NCBI RefSeq assembly: GCF_008639165.1
Contig: NZ_CP029197.1
Span: forward strand, 5,088,001-5,152,000
Length of the DNA stretch: 64,000 nucleotides
Direction of reading: 5' to 3'
Source: Streptomyces venezuelae ATCC 10712
GTDB lineage: Bacteria; Actinomycetota; Actinomycetes; Streptomycetales; Streptomycetaceae
Shown: positions 52,609 through 60,949 of the stretch, one piece after another
Layout: every line of letters begins with the position of its first letter
Numbering within the stretch: the first letter of the stretch is position 1
The notes under the pieces: model-generated
What the model was told of the DNA's origin: nothing
Seen by the model: the letters and a program-made list of their open reading frames with translations, nothing else
Databases searched by the model: none
Translations under genes and position numbers: made by a program

Positions 52609-54870
52609 TTGAGTCGTGAAACTGGTCGAGAGACTGACAGTTCGTCCTCCGGCGCCCAGGGGCGCGGTGGAGCCGCGTACCCCTCGGGTACACCGCCGTA
52701 CGGATCCCGCCAGTATCCGTCGCTCCACCCCACGCAGGACGCGCCGGAGGAGACCGCCGCCGCGCCCGCGCCGCCGGAGGAGCCCAAGACCGAGACGACC
52801 CTGACGACCCGCATCCGGATCAACATCCCGGGTTCGCGTCCGATCCCGCCGGTCGTGGTCCGTACGACGGTCAACGAGACGCCCGCACCGGACACCGCCC
52901 CGGAGCCCGCCCCGGCCCCGGCGCCGGAGCCCGAGCCGGTGGCGGCCCCCGAGCCGCCGCAGGCCGAGGAGGCCCCCAAGGCGAAGGAGACGAGCGACTG
53001 GTTCGCGCCCCGCAAGGCGGCGCCCCAGAGCCCGGCACCCGCGCCCGCCCAGCCCGCGCCCCCCGCCCCGAAGCCCTCCCCGGGCCTCGCCGGACCGGAC
53101 GCCCCCGGCACCGGCTTCGCGGGCTCCGCGACGTCCGGCGTCCCGACCGTCGGCAGCACCCCGTCGAGCCGCCCGGTCACCCCGGGCCGCCCCACCACCG
53201 GCAACCCGCTCTACGAGAGCGGCACCCCGTCGGGCGGCACGCCGATGTACGACGGGACCCCGTCGGGTGGCACCCCCATGTACACGGGTACGCCTCCGGG
53301 CGGCACGCCGATGTACGACGGGACCCCCTCGGGCGGCACCCCCCTGTACGACGGCACGCAGACCTCGAGCACCCCGATGTACGACGGCACTCCCGCCGCC
53401 GGCACGCCCCGGTACCGGGGCCCGGCGGGGGAGCCGACCGGCCCCACGACGGGCCCGGTCATGGGCACGGCGTCACTGAGCGGCCCGGGGGCACGCGCGG
53501 GCCAGGGACCGGGTCAGGGACCGGGCCAGGGTCCGGGTCGAGGCCCGGGCGCCGGTCCCGGATCGCCGTTCGCCGGCGGCACGCCCGGCGGCGTACCCGG
53601 TGGCTCCCCGGCCGGTGGTCCCGCCGGTGGCCCCGGCGGCGCTCCCCGCCTGTCCGACGACACCGCGATCCTGACGCCGCAGGCCCCCGCCCCGACGCGG
53701 GGCCGCAAGGGCGGCCCGGGCGGCCCGTCCGCCCCCAGTGGCGCCCACGCCGGACAGCCCGCCGACGGCAGCGGCCACATCTCCGGAGACACGCTCACCA
53801 GCGGCATCCCCGTGGTCCCGCCGAGCGCCGCCCGCCCCGGCCCCGCCGCCCCGCGCGGCGAGGAGCAGGCGGCCCCGGCCGCCGCCCCGCGCCCCGCACC
53901 GGCCCCGAACCGCGCGGCCCCGGCGAAGAAGGGCCGCTCCAAGCTGGTCCTCGTCGCCGCCGGAGTCTTCGGCCTCGTGGGCATCGCGTACGGCGCGGGC
54001 CTGCTCCTCAACCACTCCGACGTCCCGAAGGGGACCACGGTCCTCGGCGTGGACATCGGCGGCGGTACGAAGGAGGAGGGCGTCAACAAGCTGGAGGCGG
54101 CCCTCGGCAAGCGCGCCGGAACCCCGCTCCAGCTCGGCATCGGCGGCAAGAAGGTCCAGCTGGCGCCGGACAAGGCGGGCCTGGCCCTCGACAGCCAGGA
54201 GACCGTCCGCGCGGCCGCCGGCAGCGACTACAACCCGGTCTCCGTCATCGGCTCGCTGTTCGGCGGAGAGCGGGTCGCCAAGCCCGTCTTCCCGGTCGAC
54301 GAGGAGAAGCTCGCCGTCGCCCTGGCCGACCTGGCCGGCACGTCCGCGTCGGCGACCGAGGGCACGATCCTGTTCGCCCCGAACAAGGTGACGCCCGTCG
54401 AGGGCAAGCCCGGCAAGGGCCTCGACGTCCAGCGCTCGATGATCTCGGTCCGGGACGCGTTCCGCGCCCAGGTCGAGACGGGCCAGTCCAAGCTGGTCGA
54501 GCTGCCGGTCACCACCCGCCGGCCGAGCGTCAGCAAGGCGGAACTCGACCGGGCGATGAAGGAGTTCGCGACACCCGCGATGTCCGACCGCATCACCATC
54601 AAGGCGGGCGGCAAGGAGATCCAGTTCGGCCCGGCGCGCTCGCTGCCGCAGATCATCTCCATGAAGGCCGTCGACGGCCGGCTGGTCGCCGTCTACGACA
54701 CCAAGGCGATCGAGCGGCTCCTCGACGGCGCCTTCAAGGGCATCATGATCACGAAGAGCGACGGCAGCAAGCACGAGGTCTCCGCGGACGACGTGGCCGC
54801 GGTGATGGGCGAGGCGCTGCTCGGCAAGACCAAGGCCGAACGCACCAAGACGATCGACCTGAAGGGCTAG
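52609..54870 (+). CDS. Type II membrane protein with PG_binding_4 domains and 11-residue repeats
   Basis: A 753-residue protein. The first ~440 residues are disordered Pro/Ala/Gly sequence, including seven tandem YDGTPSGGTPM-type repeats (nucleotides about 53209-53417). A single transmembrane helix lies near 445-467 (LVLVAAGVFGLVGIAYGAGL), after which two peptidoglycan-binding type-4 domains lie outside (VPKGTTVLGVDIGGGTKEEG ... AGLALDSQETVRAA and LVELPVTTRRPSVSKAELDR ...), as in VanW-related proteins but without the VanW domain. A TTG start at 52609 has GGGAG 9 nt upstream. Probably contacts cell wall while its long cytoplasmic arm binds partners. Confidence 0.85.
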   Translation: MSRETGRETDSSSSGAQGRGGAAYPSGTPPYGSRQYPSLHPTQDAPEETAAAPAPPEEPKTETTLTTRIRINIPGSRPIPPVVVRTTVNETPAPDTAPEPAPAPAPEPEPVAAPEPPQAEEAPKAKETSDWFAPRKAAPQSPAPAPAQPAPPAPKPSPGLAGPDAPGTGFAGSATSGVPTVGSTPSSRPVTPGRPTTGNPLYESGTPSGGTPMYDGTPSGGTPMYTGTPPGGTPMYDGTPSGGTPLYDGTQTSSTPMYDGTPAAGTPRYRGPAGEPTGPTTGPVMGTASLSGPGARAGQGPGQGPGQGPGRGPGAGPGSPFAGGTPGGVPGGSPAGGPAGGPGGAPRLSDDTAILTPQAPAPTRGRKGGPGGPSAPSGAHAGQPADGSGHISGDTLTSGIPVVPPSAARPGPAAPRGEEQAAPAAAPRPAPAPNRAAPAKKGRSKLVLVAAGVFGLVGIAYGAGLLLNHSDVPKGTTVLGVDIGGGTKEEGVNKLEAALGKRAGTPLQLGIGGKKVQLAPDKAGLALDSQETVRAAAGSDYNPVSVIGSLFGGERVAKPVFPVDEEKLAVALADLAGTSASATEGTILFAPNKVTPVEGKPGKGLDVQRSMISVRDAFRAQVETGQSKLVELPVTTRRPSVSKAELDRAMKEFATPAMSDRITIKAGGKEIQFGPARSLPQIISMKAVDGRLVAVYDTKAIERLLDGAFKGIMITKSDGSKHEVSADDVAAVMGEALLGKTKAERTKTIDLKG
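53209..53417 (+). repeat. 33-bp coding tandem repeat
   Basis: Seven units of 11 codons (consensus MYDGTPSGGTP, with variants LYESG, MYTGTPPGGTP, LYDGTQTSSTP, MYDGTPAAGTP). The first unit has one extra codon. The unit number is likely variable among strains. Confidence 0.85.
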
Positions 54871-54886
54871 GGGACGCGCGGGGCGG

Positions 54887-55111
54887 TCACCAGTCGCCCC
54901 CGTACCGCTGCCGCTTGGCGCGCAGCCAGTCCTGGATCTCCCGCTTCTCGGCGGGCGAGGCCGGGCGGAGGTCCTCCGCCCGGACCGTCGCCACGAAGCG
55001 CGTGAACCGCACCCGCCGATGGGCGCCGTCCACGGCGAGGACCTTGCCCGGGCCGTAGACGTCGGTGCCAGTGTGCGCGACGAAGGCGCCGGGGCCGTGA
55101 GGGGTGTGCAT
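54887..55111 (-). CDS. Small conserved protein
   Basis: A 74-residue basic protein: N-terminal MHTPHGPGAFVAHTGTDVYG, then beta-rich VLAVDGAHRRVRFTRFVATV and a C-terminal helix EIQDWLRAKRQRYGGDW. It is convergent with the PG_binding_4 gene (16-nt gap). The N-terminal part resembles a small beta-barrel. Function unknown. Confidence 0.7.
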   Translation of the reverse strand: MHTPHGPGAFVAHTGTDVYGPGKVLAVDGAHRRVRFTRFVATVRAEDLRPASPAEKREIQDWLRAKRQRYGGDW

Positions 55112-55238
55112 CGCGAGCCTTTCGCTCTGTGTAGTGCTCAGGTCACACAGTGGCGTCCCTCGCGTCAGCCCCGAAACATCCCGGACGGCGCGGCGCTCGT
55201 GTTCGTACCCTCGCGCGGGCGGCGCGGTGCGTCGTCGG

Positions 55239-55658
55239 CTATCCGGCGGGCGGGGCCGCCGGCGACCGCACCCCGGTGACCGCCGCGCGTTCCTCCGCGT
55301 TCGCCAGCCAGAAGAAGACCGGGGGCAGGGCCAGTTCGATCACCGTGAGGGCGATCTGGAACCCGTGCGGCCGGCCGTGCGCCGCGAGCGACAGCAGTCG
55401 GCCCGCGCCGCCCAGCAGGAACACGCCGGCCAGCCACCGTACGGGCCCGGCCGGGATCGGGTGCTGTCGTGCGGCCCAGAGCCAGGCGAGTCCGTACCCC
55501 GCGAACGCGGCTCCCATGAACCGGCCCCAGCTGTCGACCGTCGCGCCCGCCGAACCCGCCCCGGGGAGCGCCGCGTTGCCCAGGGCCACGTGGAACAGGC
55601 CGATCGCCACGCAGGCCCAGCCCATCACCTGTGTGAGTACGCGCAGAACCTTCGCCAT
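55239..55658 (-). CDS. DUF4345-like membrane protein
   Basis: A 139-residue protein with four predicted helices: AKVLRVLTQVMGWACVAIGL, FMGAAFAGYGLAWLW, WLAGVFLLGGAGRLLSL, FQIALTVIELALPPVFFWLA. It resembles the DUF4345 family. ATG 55658 has GGAGAGACG before it; an alternative ATG at 55697 lies inside the operator. It is divergent from the TetR gene with a long inverted repeat between, so the TetR protein likely represses it. Confidence 0.82.
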   Translation of the reverse strand: MAKVLRVLTQVMGWACVAIGLFHVALGNAALPGAGSAGATVDSWGRFMGAAFAGYGLAWLWAARQHPIPAGPVRWLAGVFLLGGAGRLLSLAAHGRPHGFQIALTVIELALPPVFFWLANAEERAAVTGVRSPAAPPAG

Positions 55659-55690
55659 CGTCTCTCCCGAGCCGTCTCGGTGGAGCTTGG

Positions 55691-55735
55691 TTGACATGTG
55701 TCTACTACAGTGGCGGGCCAGTAGACGAGTGTCAA
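55691..55735. promoter_or_regulatory. Long inverted repeat, likely TetR operator
   Basis: Half-site TTGACATGTGTCTACT (55691-55706) is mirrored by AGTAGACGAGTGTCAA (55720-55735); the arms agree at 13 of 16 positions around a 13-nt spacer. It sits in the DUF4345-TetR divergent promoter region. The outer TTGACA of each arm could serve as a -35 box. Confidence 0.8.
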
Positions 55736-55748
55736 CTAGACTGCGAGC

Positions 55749-56354
55749 GTGCCTCCCCGCCAGCGGCTCACCCCCGCCGACCGCCGCGCCCAGCTCCTCG
55801 CCGTCGGCGCACGGCTCTTCGCCGCGCACCCGTACGCCGACGTGTTGATGGAGGACGTCGCCGAAGCGGCAGGCGTGTCCCGGGCGCTGCTCTACCGCCA
55901 CTTCCCGAGCAAGCACGCCCTGTTCGCCGCCGTGTACCGGCAAGCGGCCGACCAGCTCCTCGCCGACACCCGGTTCGAGACCGCCGACTCCCTGGTGGAG
56001 CAGCTCACCCAGGGCCTGGACGTCCACCTCGACTACTTCGTGGCCAACCGCAACGCCGTCCTCACCGCGAACCGCGTCCTGGCCGGCGACCCGCTGATCC
56101 AGACGATCATGACGAACGAGCTCGACGCGCTCCGCGCCCGGCTCCTGGCCGTGCTCCCCCTCGCGGACGAGAGCGCCCGCGAGGCCGTGTCCGCCGTCCT
56201 GAAGAGCTGGCTGGTCTTCGTCCAGGTCCTCTGCGTCGACTGGCTCACCCACGAGACCTGTACCCGCACCCAGCTGCGCGACGTCTGCATCGGGGCGGTC
56301 GTCGGCGCCCTCCGGCCGCTGCTCGCCGAGGATCCCGCCCCGGACTGGCCGTGA
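55749..56354 (+). CDS. TetR family transcriptional regulator
   Basis: A 201-residue regulator. Residues 8-55 are the TetR helix-turn-helix (RRAQLLAVGARLFAAHPYAD, EDVAEAAGVSRALLYRHFPS); the C-terminal ligand domain is all helical. It starts at GTG 55749, with no clear ribosome site and a TAGACT box 7 nt upstream, so it may be leaderless. It probably controls itself and the divergent membrane-protein gene through the shared inverted repeat. Confidence 0.9.
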   Translation: MPPRQRLTPADRRAQLLAVGARLFAAHPYADVLMEDVAEAAGVSRALLYRHFPSKHALFAAVYRQAADQLLADTRFETADSLVEQLTQGLDVHLDYFVANRNAVLTANRVLAGDPLIQTIMTNELDALRARLLAVLPLADESAREAVSAVLKSWLVFVQVLCVDWLTHETCTRTQLRDVCIGAVVGALRPLLAEDPAPDWP

Positions 56355-56414
56355 CCCCGGCCGGAATCCCGGTGGCCGGCCCGGCCGGGCCCCGTCTAAG
56401 ATCCTTTCCAAGGG

Positions 56415-56487
56415 CGGGGTCGTAGCACAGAGGTAATGCGCCGCGATGGCATCTCGGAGGACGCCGGTTCGAATCCGGTCGCCCCGC
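56415..56487 (+). tRNA. tRNA-like locus (anticodon GGC), probably degenerate
   Basis: The segment folds as a tRNA: a T-arm GCCGG-TTCGAAT-CCGGT, variable loop AGGAC and an anticodon loop ATGGCAT giving anticodon GGC (alanine). The anticodon stem has one mismatch (C30/T40), the D-stem has one mismatch (13/22), and the acceptor stem pairs only if one T is bulged (CGGGGTCG with CGCCCCG); pairing then continues outward as GGGCGGGG/CCCCGCCC. No G3-U70 alanine identity pair and no CCA end. A TAAGAT box lies 13 nt upstream. It is a degenerate tRNA or an unusual tRNA-like RNA rather than a standard tRNA-Ala. Confidence 0.55.
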
Positions 56488-56529
56488 CCCCTCCACTCTT
56501 CACGCGCCCGGCCCGGCGGACGTCGAACG

Positions 56530-57438
56530 CTAGTTGAGCCGCGCCCGCGCCGCCTGCGCCCGGCGGCGGATCGCCGTCGCCGCATCCGGGTCCACCGCGT
56601 CCATCACCTCCGCGTACGCCTCCATCTCGGCCGCACCGGTGAGGAAGTCGCCGCGCTGGACGAGGAGTTCGGCCCGCTCGTACCGGAGTCTCGCCGGGTG
56701 GGAGGGGAGCAGCAGGGAGAGCTCCACCGCCCACAGGGCCACGTCGGAACGCTCCGGGCGGGGAGCCGCCCAGGCGCGGATGTTGTTGAGGACCCGGAGC
56801 ACGATCGCGCCGGGCTCGGCGGGCCGGAGCATGGAGCGGTCGAGCGCCTCGCCCGTGGCACTGGTGACGAGGAGCTCGGCGTCCGTGCCCGTCATGGCGC
56901 GGCCGCCGGCGAAGGGATCGGCGAGGTCGAGATCGGCCGGGTCGCCGAAGCCGACGACGAAGTGCCCGGGCAGCCCGAGCCCGTACACGGGGGCGCCGGC
57001 CCGGCGGGCCACCTCCATCCACACGACGGAGAGCAGGATCGGCAGGCCCCGGCGGCGCCGGAGCACCTCGTGGAGGAGCGAGGACTCCAGGCGCTGGTAG
57101 TCGGCGGGCACGCCGACGAAGCCCTCCCGGTGGCCGAGGAGCCCGGCGAGCGCGGTGGTCCAGTCGCCGGTGATCCGGGTGGCGTACGGGACGAGCCCGG
57201 CGAGGCGGTCGAGTTCGATCTCGGCCTCGTTCAGGGTGTGCCGGGTGACGGTGGGGTCGGCCACCGCGCCGATCAGCAGGCAGAGCCGGGCGAGGTCGGG
57301 CCGCTCGGACCGCGCCTCCTCGGCGAACTCCCGCCGCCAGTCGGGCGGGGCGGCCGCCTCGAAGGCGCCCTCCGCCTCGAACGGGCCGTCGGCGGACCCC
57401 TCCGGCTCGTCCGGTGGTGGTGGTACGTCCTCCGTCAC
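56530..57438 (-). CDS. SirB1/transglutaminase-like family protein
   Basis: A protein of about 302 residues of the SirB1 type (transglutaminase_9 plus TPR-like helices). Visible are SSLLHEVLRRRRGLPILLSVVWM, with the family-specific RRGLPILL, and GLPGHFVVGFGD with the conserved His, then DPFAGGRAM. In this family the catalytic Cys is usually absent, so a protease role is not implied. GTG 57438 overlaps the stop of the GNAT gene by 4 nt; an ATG 12 nt upstream (57450) is an alternative. The two genes are an operon. Confidence 0.82.
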   Translation of the reverse strand: MTEDVPPPPDEPEGSADGPFEAEGAFEAAAPPDWRREFAEEARSERPDLARLCLLIGAVADPTVTRHTLNEAEIELDRLAGLVPYATRITGDWTTALAGLLGHREGFVGVPADYQRLESSLLHEVLRRRRGLPILLSVVWMEVARRAGAPVYGLGLPGHFVVGFGDPADLDLADPFAGGRAMTGTDAELLVTSATGEALDRSMLRPAEPGAIVLRVLNNIRAWAAPRPERSDVALWAVELSLLLPSHPARLRYERAELLVQRGDFLTGAAEMEAYAEVMDAVDPDAATAIRRRAQAARARLN

Positions 57439-58436
57439 GCCTCCGCCCATCGGTAGTGGTGGTAGTGGTGATGCGGCGCGAAGCCCATCCCGTCGTACAG
57501 CGCCCGGGCGCCGTCGTTGTCCGCCTCCACCTGCAGCCAGGCCGCCGACGCGCCCTCGTCGAGGGCCGTCCGGGCGAGCGCCGTCATGACGGAGGTCGCC
57601 AGGCCCCGGCGCCGCTGGTCCGGGTCGACCTCGACGGCCATGAAGCCGGCCCAGCGTCCGTCGACCACGCACCGTCCGATCGCCGCCGGTACCTCACCCG
57701 TGCCCGCCACGGACGCGAACCACACACTCGGTCCTGACGTCAGGACCGACCGTACCGCCGGGCCCGGTTCGCCGAAGCGCTGGTACCGGCGCAGCCACGT
57801 CTCGTCGACGGTGCGGGAGAGCCGTACGGCGGAGACGTCGGCGTCCAGGTCGCCGATCGGCGCGAGCGCCGCGATCCGCACCTCGGCGGAGACCTCGCGC
57901 CGCCACCCGTGCCGGTCGAGCTCCGCGCAGAGCAGCTCCTGGGCGCCCTCGGCGCCGGTGGCGGTCTGCACGTACGCCGGGAGCTTCCGGTCCTCGTACC
58001 AGGCCCGTACGCGCCTCAGGGCGTCGGCGACCGGCAGTCCCGGATCGCCGAGCGGCAGCGCGGAGTTGGCCCGCCGGGTGAATCCGTCGGCCGCCCGCAG
58101 GGTCCACTCGCCGAGGGCCTCGCTCTCCACCGGCTGCCAGGCGCGCGCGGTGACCCGGGCCAGCTCGGGGAAGGTCGCGGCGGGGCCACGGCGGCGGGCC
58201 GGGGCGGCGGGGACGACCTTCCCGGCGACCAGGGTGGATTCCGCGATCCGGACGCTCTCGCCGCTCTTTCGTGTGATCAGCAGCACAGAGTTGTCCCATG
58301 ATGTGAGAACTCCGACCGCGTCGGTGAACCCGCCGCCCGCTGCCGCCGACTCCGTCACGTACCGAACGGAGACACGTTTTCCCACGTCAGCACCGGTGAT
58401 TCGGACCTCAAGACGCCCTCCGCCGATGATTTCCAC
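57435..58436 (-). CDS. GNAT family N-acetyltransferase
   Basis: A 333-residue protein. The N-terminal ~100 residues form a small-barrel-like domain (GGRLEVRITGADVGKRVSVR ... VGVLTSWDNSVLLITRK). The C-terminal GNAT domain has the acetyl-CoA loop QRRRGLATSVM and ends LQVEADNDGARALYDGMGF. GTG 58436 is chosen for the GGAG 5 nt upstream, shortening an open frame. It transfers acetyl to an unknown amine. It precedes and overlaps the SirB1-like gene and is divergent from the ferredoxin gene. Confidence 0.85.
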   Translation of the reverse strand: MEIIGGGRLEVRITGADVGKRVSVRYVTESAAAGGGFTDAVGVLTSWDNSVLLITRKSGESVRIAESTLVAGKVVPAAPARRRGPAATFPELARVTARAWQPVESEALGEWTLRAADGFTRRANSALPLGDPGLPVADALRRVRAWYEDRKLPAYVQTATGAEGAQELLCAELDRHGWRREVSAEVRIAALAPIGDLDADVSAVRLSRTVDETWLRRYQRFGEPGPAVRSVLTSGPSVWFASVAGTGEVPAAIGRCVVDGRWAGFMAVEVDPDQRRRGLATSVMTALARTALDEGASAAWLQVEADNDGARALYDGMGFAPHHHYHHYRWAEA

Positions 58437-58548
58437 AGCTTCTCCGCCCCTCCTGTTCGGATCGCCCCCAAGAACGGAGATACTAGGTGCGGGCATCGAC
58501 GACGCCGCGCTCCCGCGCAGACCAGCCCTATCGAGGAGGAACGACAGC

Positions 58549-58869
58549 GTGACCTACGTCATCGCGCAGCCTTGTGTCGACGTGAAGGACAAGGCGTGCA
58601 TCGAGGAGTGCCCCGTCGACTGCATCTACGAGGGCAAGCGGTCCTTGTACATCCACCCGGACGAATGCGTCGACTGCGGGGCCTGTGAGCCGGTCTGCCC
58701 GGTCGAGGCGATCTTCTACGAGGACGACACTCCGGAGGAGTGGAAGGACTACTACAAGGCGAACGTCGAGTTCTTCGACGAGCTCGGTTCGCCCGGTGGT
58801 GCCTCCAAGCTCGGCGAGATCGAGCGTGACCACCCCTTCATCGCCGCCCTGCCGCCGCAGAACGGCTGA
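58549..58869 (+). CDS. fdxA: 7Fe ferredoxin
   Basis: A 106-residue ferredoxin. N-terminal CVDVKDKACIEECPVDC provides ligands for the 3Fe-4S cluster, and CVDCGACEPVCP those for the 4Fe-4S cluster; the C-terminal helix EEWKDYYKANVEFFDELGS is typical of actinobacterial FdxA. GTG start with GAGGAGG upstream. It donates electrons to unidentified partners, perhaps cytochrome P450s. A 15-bp hairpin follows, before dapC. Confidence 0.95.
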   Translation: MTYVIAQPCVDVKDKACIEECPVDCIYEGKRSLYIHPDECVDCGACEPVCPVEAIFYEDDTPEEWKDYYKANVEFFDELGSPGGASKLGEIERDHPFIAALPPQNG

Positions 58870-58890
58870 TCGACCGCACCAGGTCGGATC

Positions 58891-58925
58891 CGGTCCCGTA
58901 CGGCGTCGCCCGCCGTGCGGGACCG
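58891..58925 (+). terminator. Hairpin after fdxA
   Basis: A 15-bp stem with a single T-G wobble (58891-58905 with 58911-58925) and loop TCGCC lies 21 nt after the ferredoxin stop, before the dapC start. Confidence 0.8.
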
Positions 58926-58977
58926 AGGCGTTTCCCGACGCCTCTCCACCGCACGTACAGGAAGTGAGAGCCAACCC

Positions 58978-60072
58978 GTGAGCGCAGTCTCTTCGCGCCT
59001 GCCCGTCTTCCCCTGGGACAAGCTGGAGCCGTACAAGAAGACGGCCCTGGCCCACCCGGACGGGATCGTGGACCTCTCGGTCGGCACGCCCGTCGACCCG
59101 GTCCCCGCGCTGATCCGGCAGGCCCTGGTCGCGGCGGCGGACTCGCCGGGCTATCCCACGGTCTGGGGGACGAAGGAACTGCGGGACGCGCTCACCGGCT
59201 GGTGCGAGCGGCGCCTCGGCGCGGTGGGCTTCGCCCACGAGAACGTCCTGCCGGTGGTCGGCTCCAAGGAGCTGGTGGCCTGGCTGCCGACCCAGCTGGG
59301 GCTCGGCGCGGGCGACAAGGTGGCCTACCCGCGGCTCGCCTACCCGACGTACGAGGTCGGCGCGCGGCTCTGCGGCGCCGAGCCGGTCGTCTACGACGAC
59401 CCGACGGAGCTCGACCCCAGCGGTCTGAAGCTGCTCTGGCTCAACTCCCCGTCCAACCCGACCGGCAAGGTCCTCGCCAAGGACGAGCTGACCCGGATCG
59501 TGGCCTGGGCCCGCGAGCACGGCGTCCTCGTCTTCTCCGACGAGTGCTACCTGGAGCTGGGCTGGGAGGCCGACCCGGTCTCCGTGCTCCACCCGGACGT
59601 CTGCGGCGGTACGTACGAGGGCATCGTCGCCGTCCACTCGCTGTCCAAGCGCTCCAACCTGGCCGGCTACCGGGCCGCGTTCATCGCGGGCGACGCGGCC
59701 GTCCTCGGCGAGCTGCTCCAGATCCGCAAGCACGGCGGCATGATGACCGCGGCGCCCGTCCAGGCGGCGACGGTCGCGGCCCTCGGTGACGACGCGCACG
59801 TGGCCGAGCAGCGGGCGCGGTACGCGGCCCGCCGGGCGGCGCTGCGGGCGGCCCTGGAGGCGCACGGCTTCCGGATCGAGCACAGCGAGGCGAGCCTGTA
59901 CCTGTGGGCGACCCGGGACGAGCCGTGCTGGGACACCGTGGCGTACCTGGCGGAACTGGGCATCCTGGTCGCGCCGGGCGACTTCTACGGCGAGGCGGGC
60001 GCGACGTTCGTACGGGTGGCCTTCACGGCGACGGACGAGCGCGTCGAGGCGGCGGTCAAGCGGCTCGGCTGA
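58978..60072 (+). CDS. dapC: Succinyldiaminopimelate transaminase DapC
   Basis: A 364-residue fold-type I aminotransferase, typical of actinobacterial DapC (also glutamate-prephenate aminotransferase in some). The PLP lysine is Lys224 in HSLSKRSNLAGYR; NSPSNPTGKVL is the substrate-binding loop and FSDECYLELGW carries the Asp/Tyr pair. It makes N-succinyl-LL-diaminopimelate for lysine and peptidoglycan. GTG start with AGGAAGTGAGAG upstream. dapE, which acts next on its product, lies 2.4 kb further on with unrelated genes between. Confidence 0.9.
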   Translation: MSAVSSRLPVFPWDKLEPYKKTALAHPDGIVDLSVGTPVDPVPALIRQALVAAADSPGYPTVWGTKELRDALTGWCERRLGAVGFAHENVLPVVGSKELVAWLPTQLGLGAGDKVAYPRLAYPTYEVGARLCGAEPVVYDDPTELDPSGLKLLWLNSPSNPTGKVLAKDELTRIVAWAREHGVLVFSDECYLELGWEADPVSVLHPDVCGGTYEGIVAVHSLSKRSNLAGYRAAFIAGDAAVLGELLQIRKHGGMMTAAPVQAATVAALGDDAHVAEQRARYAARRAALRAALEAHGFRIEHSEASLYLWATRDEPCWDTVAYLAELGILVAPGDFYGEAGATFVRVAFTATDERVEAAVKRLG

Positions 60073-60089
60073 CCTGCCACGGCATACGG

Positions 60090-60123
60090 AAGGGCCCGGG
60101 GAGCATCCGCTCCCCGGGCCCTT
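60090..60123. terminator. Bidirectional terminator after dapC
   Basis: A 13-bp perfect stem (AAGGGCCCGGGGA with TCCCCGGGCCCTT) and 8-nt loop separates dapC from the convergent secreted-protein gene. The arms end in AA/TT on both strands. Confidence 0.85.
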
Positions 60124-60146
60124 CCGCGTGACCGTTCCCGGTCGGG

Positions 60147-60608
60147 TCAGCCGCCCAGGGGCAGGCCGCCGAGGGTCTGGCCGGTGGGCAGGTTGCCCAC
60201 GCCGCCGCCCAGGGCGCCGCCGGTCGGGCCCTCGGTGCTCTCCGCGGCGGCGCCGGCCGTCTTGCCGACGACCTCGCCCGCGCTGCCGGCGGTGTCACCG
60301 GCGACCTTCTGGACGGCCGGGGTGGCGGTCCGGCCGGCCGCGCCGACGCTCTTCCCGGCGGCGGGGACGGCCGTGCCGACGGCCTGGCTGCCGGTGGCGC
60401 CGACGACGCCGGTGGCGGTCTGCGAGGCGCTGTCGACGGCGGTGCCCGCGCCGGCGGCGTCCAGGGCCGTGAGGCCGCCGAGGGAGCCGGTCGGCGCGAT
60501 GTTGTGGTCCAGGGCGCTCGCGGAGCCGGCCGCACCGACCACGGGGGCTGCTCCGGCCGCGATGAGGAGGGCGGCGCGGGCGATCCGACGGGTCAGGGGG
60601 AGGGACAT
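60147..60608 (-). CDS. Small secreted Ala/Gly-rich protein
   Basis: A 153-residue exported protein. Signal peptide about 1-32 (RIARAALLIAAGAAPVVGAA), then low-complexity Ala/Gly/Thr/Val sequence with weak repeats (VGAAGRTATPAVQKVAGDTA) and a final GQTLGGLPLGG. Such proteins are often annotated as ATP-binding in Streptomyces, but I see no nucleotide-binding motif. AAGGAG precedes the ATG. Function unknown. Confidence 0.78.
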   Translation of the reverse strand: MSLPLTRRIARAALLIAAGAAPVVGAAGSASALDHNIAPTGSLGGLTALDAAGAGTAVDSASQTATGVVGATGSQAVGTAVPAAGKSVGAAGRTATPAVQKVAGDTAGSAGEVVGKTAGAAAESTEGPTGGALGGGVGNLPTGQTLGGLPLGG

Positions 60609-60949
60609 GGTGCTCCTTCGACGAGGTGCGAGGTGTGGTTCGGACGCAGTGACAACCGGCCCCGGGGCGGGGGAGGTTGCGGCGGTCGAAGGTAAAGAGT
60701 TGGCAATGCGTCGTATTGTCGGGTGGGGAGGAAAACGGACGAACACGTCATTGCGCGGACGCCTGCTGAACCGTCACTTCCCTTGCGGCGCAAGGGGATG
60801 GACGGGGTGGGGCGCGAGGGTGGAACGGCGGCGCGGAAGGGTCGTGAATTTCCTCGGCCGCGGACGGGTGCCGTGCCACGGGCGAGTGAATCGCCGTACG
60901 GGTGATCGGCCACGGATCGGCCGTGAACGGCCGTGAACCAGTCGCGAAC

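Noticed and set aside
52981..54100. Long antisense frames over the PG_binding_4 gene suggesting proline-poor Gly/Val proteins.
   Set aside because: They mirror the Pro/Ala/Gly-rich coding strand and have no starts with ribosome sites.
56396..56500. Minus-strand peptides resembling GFEPASSEMPSRR across the tRNA-like locus.
   Set aside because: This is the well-known false translation of the antisense strand of tRNA genes; it supports the tRNA-like call rather than a protein.
60704..60934. A 76-codon ATG frame on the plus strand in the repeat-rich region.
   Set aside because: No ribosome site, Arg/Gly-rich composition, and it lies in the probable promoter region of the divergent secreted-protein gene.
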